Positions 57,399 to 64,000 of a DNA stretch of 64,000 bases are shown piece by piece. The translations under genes were made by a program, and so were the position numbers. The first letter of the stretch is position 1. The number at the start of each line of letters is the position of its first letter. The stretch is from Bostrychus sinensis (Eukaryota > Chordata > Actinopteri > Gobiiformes > Eleotridae), in contig CM036253.1 of NCBI GenBank assembly GCA_020698575.1, forward strand, positions 33,825,719-33,889,718, in the 5' to 3' direction. A model generated the notes under the pieces. It had not been told where the DNA came from and did not search any database. It saw nothing but the letters and a program-made list of their open reading frames with translations.

Positions 57399-59832
57399 AT
57401 GCCACAACCATATAGATGTACAAAGTGTAGCAGAGCAACCTTCACCTTAATGAATCTGATTCAACATGTTGGGCTAATTCATGCCCATGAGGCAAACTTT
57501 AATCTCACTTGTGGACTAAATAACTGTAAGTCAACTTTTACAGTATATGAGTCTTTCAGGCGTCATGTATATCGAAAGCATGCAGAACATGTGCTACCTG
57601 AGAACAATGAAAATGCTCAAAACAATGACTCTGATGTGAACAATGGCAGTGACATAGACAACATGGACAGTGATCTACAGCCTAGGGAAGATGAACCACC
57701 TTGTATGAATGCATTATTAAGTAATTTTAAGGAAAATCTTTGTAGCTTCATTCTTAAGTGTAGAGAAAAGAATCACATTCCACAGTCGGTACAACAGGAA
57801 ATTGTAAATGATATTAATTTTTTATTTTGTTATTTTAAAGAAAACTATGACTCTTTTATTACTTACCATCTCCAAAAAAATGGGGTCAATATTTTAGAGT
57901 GTCCTAAACTATGAGAGGTTATACAATCTAATGATTTTTTTGAAAAGGCTACGGCAGCTATTAGATCGCCATACATTTTAAAAGAACATTGTAAGTCTAA
58001 GCTTAAATTAGTTGAACCTGTTCATCATATTTTGAGGTCTGAAACAGGTCATAAAATAGGTACTTATTCTTATGTTCCAATCACTGAAGTGTTAACTCAT
58101 TATTGTTCACACGAGGACATAGTTGATGAAATTCAGGTCAACAAGTATGTGAACAGAGATCCAGATTATTTAAGCGACTACTCTGATGGTACTCACTTCA
58201 AGGAACATCCCTTTTTCAAAGATAACCCACATCACTTTTATGAAGATGAATTTGAGGTGGTCAATCCCTTAGGCTCAAAATGAAGCAAGCACAAGCTTTG
58301 TGCTTTTTATTACAGTGTAGGCAATATAGATGTCAAATATCGATCTAAACTGAAGCATATCCATCTGGCTGTTTTAGTTCGTTACACATTTGTCAAACAA
58401 TGTGGCTTAAAAGCCATCTTAAAACCAATGATAAATGATCTTAAAAAACTTGAAACAGATGGCATCACTATCATAGTAGATGGAGTTGAGCAGACTGTAC
58501 ATGCTGGATTAGCAACATTTTCAGCTGATAACCTTTCAGCTCACATGATTGGTGGTTTTTCTAGGTCATTTAACTCTCACAGAATTTGCCGCTTTTGCAT
58601 GGCTACATACACAGAAATGAAAGAAAAATTCAATGAGGATAATTTTGTCCTGAGAAGTCTAGAGGCACATGAGTATCATCTTAAAGCGTGTAATGATAAC
58701 CCAGAGCATAAACTGACATACGGGGTAACTGGTCCTTCTCCATTTGATGAGCTAAAGTATTTTGATGCAACAACAGTGTTTCCCCCTGACATCATGCACG
58801 ACATATTAGAAGGCATTGTTCCAGTGAAGTTAGTTGTGTGCCAAGCACACAAAGAGAAGCATATAACCACACAGGAACTTAACCATGAGCTACAGCAAAC
58901 TAGCAATTGGGCAAAATGATACAAAAAACAGACCAGTACAACTTTCAGAGCGACTACTGCAGAATTCTGGAATTACAGGATCTGCTGCTCAAATATGGTG
59001 TCTTTTTAGGCTCTTGCCTTTTGTGATGGCACCCCATATTCCACCCAATAGCAAATACTGGGATGTGTTTTTGATATGTCGTGATATAGTTGACATTGTT
59101 ATTGCCCCAAAAGTAAAAAGAGAAAGTCTGTCTTTTTTGAACTTCCTTGTTGTTGAATTTTTGACAAAACTTAAAGATGTTTTTGGTGATGTCATCACTC
59201 CAAAATTTCACTACATGGTGCATTACTCCAGACTTCTAAAGGTGTATGGTCCCTTACGTACATTGTGGTGCATGCGCTTTGAAGCAAAGCACCAATATTT
59301 TAAGAATGTTGCAAGTTCCTCCAGAAATTTTATTAATATTGCAAAAACTTTAAGTGATAGGCATCAGATGCGACAATGCTGGGAATTTTCTCAAGACAAT
59401 ATTCTACATGAATTTGAGATGGTGACAGGGACAAGTACAGATACTCCAGTTTCATCACTCCCATTAGAGCTACAGAGCCATCTTGCTACTGTATACGAGA
59501 GTGAAGATACTTTAACAAACCTGCAGTGTGTTTCAGGAGTCATTATTGACAGTGTAAAATATGCATGTAAAGATGTCTTTGTTGTTGATTATTTGCATGC
59601 AGAGCTGATTCCTCTTTTTTTCTTAATCAAGTTTATTTTAAATATTAATACACAGTGGCTTCTGTGTGGAAAGTTTCTTGTCCCAAAGTCTTATGACGTA
59701 CACCTACATGCATATGCTGTCAAACTTGACTCTGAATGGACTGTAATTAAACCAGGCCATGAAATGGACTTTCAGGCCCTTGATGTATATAATATTGATG
59801 ATGAATTGTATGTTACACTTAGAAACATTTGA
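57399..59832 (+). pseudogene. Decayed transposase with two C2H2 fingers, possibly CACTA/EnSpm-like
   Basis: One long frame with breaks. Residues 1-61 hold two C2H2 fingers (C7-C10-H23-H28; C38-C43-H56-H61), followed by an acidic Asn/Asp linker. Later landmarks are SADNLSAHMIGGF, CRFC, DIMHDILEGIVP (near 58788), WCLFRLLPF, LWCMRFEAKHQYFK (near 59265) and SDRHQM. From memory the DIMHD.LEG and MRFEAKH strings belong to animal transposase-like proteins grouped with CACTA/EnSpm; the assignment is tentative. It is broken by in-frame tga at 57912 and 58281, and by a frameshift near 58,900, where the frame ending at 58919 overlaps the one that continues. Full length would be about 810 codons. Terminal repeats were not found. 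Confidence 0.7.
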
Positions 59833-59987
59833 CATTTTATCAGCTGTTCAAGTTTTGGCATTGTCCACTTTATGGACCAAAGCATTTATCTACATTATTA
59901 AAATTTCTGTTGCACAGGCATTTGACTTAAATCAAATAATTGTTCAATTAATTGCATTGTGCAGATTGTTTAATTTGACTAAATTCT
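59833..59987. other. Short AT-rich stretch after the transposase, nothing recognised
   Basis: AT-rich with no evident frame. It could be the 3' part of the transposon, cut by the LINE fragment that follows. Confidence 0.4.
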
Positions 59988-60985
59988 GGCTGAGGGGGTT
60001 CAGACCAATGCAGAATAGCAGCGGGGACAGAGGATCTCCTTGGTATATCCCACATATGATGGACACTTGTGCAATTGGCTTGCAGTTGGCCTCAAGAGTG
60101 GTCTTCCACTGCCTCATCGAGTTTGCAATGAAGGCTCTTAGAGTCCTGATGTTATACATCTCCAAGCATTCCATGATCCACGTGTGTGGCATTGAGTCAT
60201 AGGTTTTCTTGTAATCAATCCAGGCGGTGCACAGATTAGTGTGTCTGGCTTTGCAGTCCTGAGCGACTGTTCTATCTACCAGCAGCTGGTGTTTAGCTCC
60301 TCTGGTGTTTTTACCAATGCCCTTCTGTGCTGTGCTCATGTATTGATCCATGTGCCCACTTATCTTAGTCGCTATGATGCCTGACATGAGCTTCCACATG
60401 GTGGGGGACAGGTTACTGGCCGATAGTTGGATGGGACCCCCTGAAGGGAACCTTCTGGATCAGGATTGTCTGGCCTTCGGTTAGCCATTCCATGGGTGGG
60501 TGCCATGGGTGGTTCCCATCCTTTAGCAGCTGGTTCATTTGTACTGCCAGGCACTCATGGACTCTTCAGTCTCCAGCCTTGTCGGGTCTGCTCTGTTGTT
60601 ATTACCTTGCCACTGAGAGTACACTTTAGCTGGTTGAGTTGAGAACAGCCGGTTTATTCGCCTTGCTTTGATTTCTCTCGTGTATCTCTTTATTCGGCCT
60701 GATTTTAGCCTCCAACCTTCTTTTCCAAGGTGGATATGGATCTTTATGGTTGGTCTTTGGTTGATAGCCAAGCTCCTCAAGGATCACTGCTGCTGAAGTG
60801 TATATCAGCTCATTGGTTTCAGTGATGGTCACAGTAGGTATTGTTCCCAAAGCTGCATTCACGTCTTCCAGGAGACTTTCTGATGGTACTTCACTCAGCC
60901 TCTGTAACTGGTGTCGGGATTGCCTGGTATTCATTTTAGCCATGATCTTATCTCTCAGGTCAGTTGCTGCCTCGCTCATTGGGGC
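59988..60985 (-). mobile_element. R4-like LINE (restriction-like endonuclease type) RT fragment
   Basis: Read on the minus strand: SEAATDLRDKIMAKMNTRQS and LGTIPTVTITETNELIY (60979 downward), RRINRLFSTQPAKVYSQWQG, NYRPVTC, KLMSGIIATKISGHM, AQKGIGKNTRGAKHQLL, WIDYKKTYDSMPHTWI (RT motif A) and GIYQGDPLSPLLFCIGLNPL (motif B). It stops before the YxDD box. The middle part is shortened and frame-shifted between about 60400 and 60620. The order of blocks matches R4/Dong-type LINEs of fish as I recall them. Inserted opposite to the transposase and truncated at both ends. Confidence 0.75.
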
Positions 60986-62105
60986 GAGGTACCCAATCTC
61001 TGGATGGGGAGTTCATGTTAACTTCTCTCCTCACTATGCACTGTGGTTAAACTAGAGACCAAACATGGACTTGTTCCTTCCAATGGCTTTTTGCACTTTA
61101 TTGGACAACAAAAGACTAACATTATTGGGTATAAAGCAGACATCTCGCAGACAACAAAACTGATGTTCAAAATAAATGTCTAAATGTAACTGATAGACAA
61201 ACAGAGGTCGTTGATACAGCTACAGTGTTGTCTGTGTAGGAAACATTACCATCTCACAGCAGAGAAGTTCATGGGTAAATAAAAAAAATATAAAAACATA
61301 AAGTGTCTCCAGTGGTGCTGTGGTGAAGGGCAGTGTCGTTGTCCCAGAAAATGTGATGGAGAGATGGATCCAGCTGTTCCAGCTGCAGAGAGGAGGAGAT
61401 TGGAGCTCTGCTTCTGAAAAAACACAGGACACAACATTGTTACACCAAACTCCAAAGTGTGTACAAGTAAAGTTATTGTCCCAACAGAAGCTCATGGAAC
61501 TGTGACTTTATATCTAACTTCATTTACACTGAGCCCCTCGGAGTGCTCCCACAGCTCAGGCTGAAGTATTATCTGAAACACCATAAATAACAAAGTGAAT
61601 CATTTCATCCAGCAGCAGGTCACTGTACAGATGTGTACAGATGCGTACATCTGTGACCTGTCTCTGGTTAGGTGAGGAGTGGAGTACAGAGGAATACTAC
61701 ACACTCTGAGCACACAGGTGAGATAACAGTGACTATAGAGGACAGGCTCATACTGACAGGAGTTATGCAATGTTACATCTGGATGTGAAAAGCACAAAAA
61801 CAACAGAACCAGACTGAACCAGAACAGCAGTCTTACCTGGGACAGAGGAGAGGAGCTGCTCAGGTGAACAGTCTCCTGTCCACCTCTTCAGGTGTGCTGC
61901 TGCTGCTACAGTGCTGTTTATGAGCATAAATAAAACATCATGCAACTGCAGTAAGAGTATTTCATCACACATGCAGTACACAGACTACTCACTGGATATT
62001 AGTCCCTCAGTGGATCCATGCACAGGTGTCCACAGTCCTGTCTCTGGAGAATGTAGGCCTCACTTTTCTGAATGAGACAGACCACACCCTGTAGTCTGCT
62101 CGTGT
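60986..62105. other. 1.1 kb without a recognised gene
   Basis: Mixed composition. On the minus strand there is a possible donor at about 61838 (tcccag then gtaaga) following a frame INSTVAAAAHLKRWTGDCSP, and a possible acceptor (tgttttttcag) at about 61415. These could be exons of a minus-strand gene whose start lies to the right, but I recognise no protein family and call no gene. Confidence 0.4.
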
Positions 62106-62268
62106 GAGGGGCTGGGAGGTCACAAAGTCTCCCCAGCAGAGGAGTCCCTCTCCTGGATTGCAGTGCGTGAAAACACCCCTGGGCCTGGAGCCAGTAGTCT
62201 GGTACTCAGAGGGGCTGGGAAGGCTGAAAGTCTCCCCAGCACAGGAGGCCCTTTCCTGGGTTACAGTG
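62106..62268 (+). repeat. Direct repeat pair of about 60 bp in the spacer
   Basis: Copies at 62106-62165 and 62209-62268, both starting gaggggctggga and containing 'agtctccccagca' and a ttcctgg/ctcctgg block, with diverged bases between. Confidence 0.8.
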
Positions 62269-62364
62269 GACTTGAGGACTGGACCAGGGCCACAAAAATA
62301 AATAACAACTGGTAGTAAAAAAAAACAAAAAAAAAAACAAAAAAACAAAAACAAAACTGGACTG

Positions 62365-63018
62365 AAATTTCAGCTTCTGAGAGGTCCCCCCAGAACTTAC
62401 CCACAAAGCACCACAGTGTGAAACCAGCCTGGGACTCCCGGGCTGAGAGCAGAATCACACTGAAAAGCTGGACTTAGAAAAAATAAATAAATTCTGGAGT
62501 ACCACAAGCCTGAAAAAAGCATGGGCCGTACAGCGTAAAATGGGGCTGGTTTCATGCTGTACATCAACTGGCGCTTTGTGGGTAAGTTCTGGTGGACCTC
62601 CGTCAGAATTTGAGGAGCGGTGTGGACTGAAAACGGAACAATTTGTGGTTCTATCGTATCCCAGTCACAATGCATGGTGCTGGGGCTTACGTGGGAGCTC
62701 GAGGGGGGGGGGGGGGTCTCTGGATTTCAGAGGGAGTGGGTTTCCCCGGGTGAGGAGAGGAGCACTGTGAGTTACCTGGGAGCTCGGAGGGGCTGTTCCC
62801 CGGAGCTCAGAGGGCCCGTAGAGGGCTTCCCCAGGAGAGGAGCATCAGGCCTAGGTAAGACACTGGGTCCCGGAGCAGTGCCTCGAAGATGGGCACTTTG
62901 AAAAAAATTCAGTTCGGCGTACCATAGGCACCGAGAAATTTCAGCGTGACTGCCTGTACATCAACTGGCTTTTTGTGGGTAAGTTCTGGGGGACCTCAGT
63001 CAAGATTTCAGGAGGGGC
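62365..63018. repeat. Three copies of a ~55-bp repeat, one inverted
   Basis: The motif ttgtgggtaagttctggggg followed by 'gacctc' occurs on the plus strand at 62557-62620 and 62954-63018, and on the minus strand at about 62365-62420. The inverted pair 62365/62620 could fold. A 15-G run sits at about 62704. The later copies are followed by GC-rich repeats with 'gagctcrgaggg' and 'ttccccrgg' words. Confidence 0.75.
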
Positions 63019-63457
63019 ACGGAATTGAGTTAAAGGATTCTATTCTCGGTTCCCTCTCACCCGCGTTCCTCCTCTGGTCTACGGGCACACGTGACTCTGC
63101 CTGAGCGGCTGGTTCCTGCGCACCGCGAGTCTGACTTTACAGCGGTGTTCCTGCGGGCCTTAACAGCTCAGAAGCGAGGCCGAGATGTCCCATCTCTCCC
63201 AGGTGTCACTACACGGAGCCCCCACCCTGCCACCCCCGGGGAACACCCCCGGTTTCTGAGCGGGGAAACTCCCAATAACAGGTTTCTCAAAATCTCACTA
63301 AGAGTCTCCCTGCCTGGGGAACTCGATGCACACTGATGACTCCCCACAAACCCCAACCTGTATGGGGCAGCGGGGTGCTCGTGAGGGCCCTAGCACTCAT
63401 TGTCTGCATTTGTCTGGCCCTTGGACATGGGGGAGGGGTGTGCGACGACCACCGGGC

Positions 63458-63588
63458 TACCTGGTTGATCCTGCCTGTAGCATATGCTTGTCTCAAAGAG
63501 TAAGCCATGCAAGTCTAAGCACACACGGCTGGTACAGTGAAACTGCGAATGGCTCATTAAAGTTATGGTTTCTTTGATTGCTCTATTG
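63458..63588 (+). pseudogene. 18S rRNA 5' fragment, 131 bp, interrupted
   Basis: It begins tacctggttgatcctgcc, the universal eukaryotic 18S start, and follows the known 5' domain through 'gcatatgcttgtctcaaaga', 'ggtacagtgaaactgcgaat' and 'ggctcatta'. It departs at about eight places, including a 3-base loss after 'cattaaa' and changes in positions that are almost invariant in vertebrates. It then stops at a transposon terminus. As seen it is a damaged copy; whether the rest of 18S lies beyond the window is unknown. Confidence 0.9.
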
Positions 63589-64000
63589 CAGGACCCCGCA
63601 ACCGGTGGACCGCGGTTCGGGTCCGGGTCCGGGTCCGGGTCCGGGTCCAGTTCCGGACCTCCAGAGGTTTTGATCCGGATCCCAAAGCAATTTTCATAAT
63701 GCTCACATATTTAAAAAAATAGCTAAATATTACCGCATTTTGTTTTTGAACAGGCGCGACTAAGACACGAGGGGTCCTTGTGGGTTACTACAGTTACAGA
63801 GTACACTGACCTGACTGAGACAGCGGCAGATTTAAATGAACTAGACAGGGCTGAAAACTGCTAAAATAAAAGCAAACTCCAGCGCAGATTTACACTGCAA
63901 GAGTACAGAGAGGCAGCCTGCTTTTATCTGAACCTCTCTGTCAATGGTCTGACTTCGCACTGGGCTGAAGTTATCACCAAGCCAGGACTATGGACTATAA
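63589..64000 (+). mobile_element. hAT-like element terminus inside 18S, runs off the window
   Basis: Starts caggaccccgcaaccggtgg, close to the CAGGGGTC..CAACC ends of many Charlie/Tip100-type hAT elements as I remember them, followed by a gggtcc hexamer array (about 63617-63648) and AT-rich DNA. The 8 bases before it, ctctattg, continue the 18S sequence and would be the target duplication. No transposase frame appears within the 412 bp visible. Confidence 0.65.

Larger units (their letters stand above)
62106..63457 (+). other. GC-rich spacer upstream of 18S, probable rDNA external spacer
   Basis: Repeat-rich and increasingly GC-rich DNA that ends directly at the first base of 18S rDNA. That position is where the 5' external transcribed spacer and intergenic spacer would be. 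No protein family was recognised in its open frames. The identity is inferred from position and composition only. Confidence 0.5.

Noticed and set aside
58676..58924. Antisense frames within the transposase (also 58954-59223, 58989-59198)
   Set aside because: Shadows of the recognised sense coding sequence; no family resemblance.
62007..62406. Minus-strand frames rich in Phe and Val
   Set aside because: They derive from an A-rich simple tract and spacer repeats.
1..64000. CRISPR array, prokaryotic defence or toxin-antitoxin system
   Set aside because: The repeats are kilobase-scale tRNA/LINE units, and introns, L2, hAT and 18S sequence show a eukaryotic genome.

Overview
The window looks like vertebrate, most probably teleost fish, nuclear DNA. 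It carries nuclear-type tRNA-Gln and tRNA-Val genes, fragments of an L2-type LINE, an R4-like LINE fragment, hAT-type DNA transposons, intron-split coding remnants with GT-AG borders, and the 5' end of an 18S rRNA gene. There are no bacterial operons, and I see no intact protein-coding gene. The species cannot be told from the sequence alone.

Bases 1 to about 52,455 are one tandem array. Twelve head-to-tail units and a partial thirteenth follow one another. Most units are about 3,833 bp; three (units 1, 2 and 9) are about 5,433 bp because an internal 1,600-bp block is doubled. Each short unit carries, in order: a tRNA-Gln(TTG) on the minus strand, the upstream part of a dead L2 reverse transcriptase on the plus strand, a tRNA-Gln(CTG) on the minus strand, a tRNA-Val(TAC) on the plus strand, a chimeric tRNA remnant (Val 5' half joined to an inverted Lys 5' half), a second L2 fragment containing RT motifs A and B, and a further tRNA-Gln(CTG) on the minus strand with a broken first acceptor pair. 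In all there are 54 tRNA genes or near-intact copies and 15 chimeras. The right edge (units 12-13) is visibly more diverged than the interior, as expected where homogenisation fades.

From 52,471 to 59,832 lies a decayed two-part element. A set of candidate exons (52,471-57,396) encodes a protein resembling the fish SAMD3-like family as I remember it. Only 2 bp beyond its stop, a second reading frame begins (57,399-59,832) with two C2H2 fingers and a transposase-like body. Both parts carry in-frame stops, and the second has a frameshift. The introns contain a 1.9-kb near-perfect foldback (53,049-54,947) and a 681-bp hAT-type non-autonomous element (56,093-56,773) with a perfect 8-bp target duplication.

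From about 59,988 to 60,985 there is a decayed R4-like LINE on the minus strand, then about 1.1 kb with nothing recognised, then a GC-rich spacer with direct and inverted repeats (62,106-63,457). This leads into 131 bp of the 5' end of 18S rDNA (63,458-63,588). The 18S sequence is interrupted by the terminus of another hAT-like element that runs off the window.

The theme is concerted amplification: Pol III genes and dead LINE pieces copied together as a megasatellite beside transposon debris and a displaced rDNA edge. I saw no demonstrable new enzymatic system. The most unusual items are the tRNA/LINE higher-order array, the Val-Lys chimera fixed in every unit, the nested foldback, and the two-ORF SAMD3-like plus transposase arrangement.
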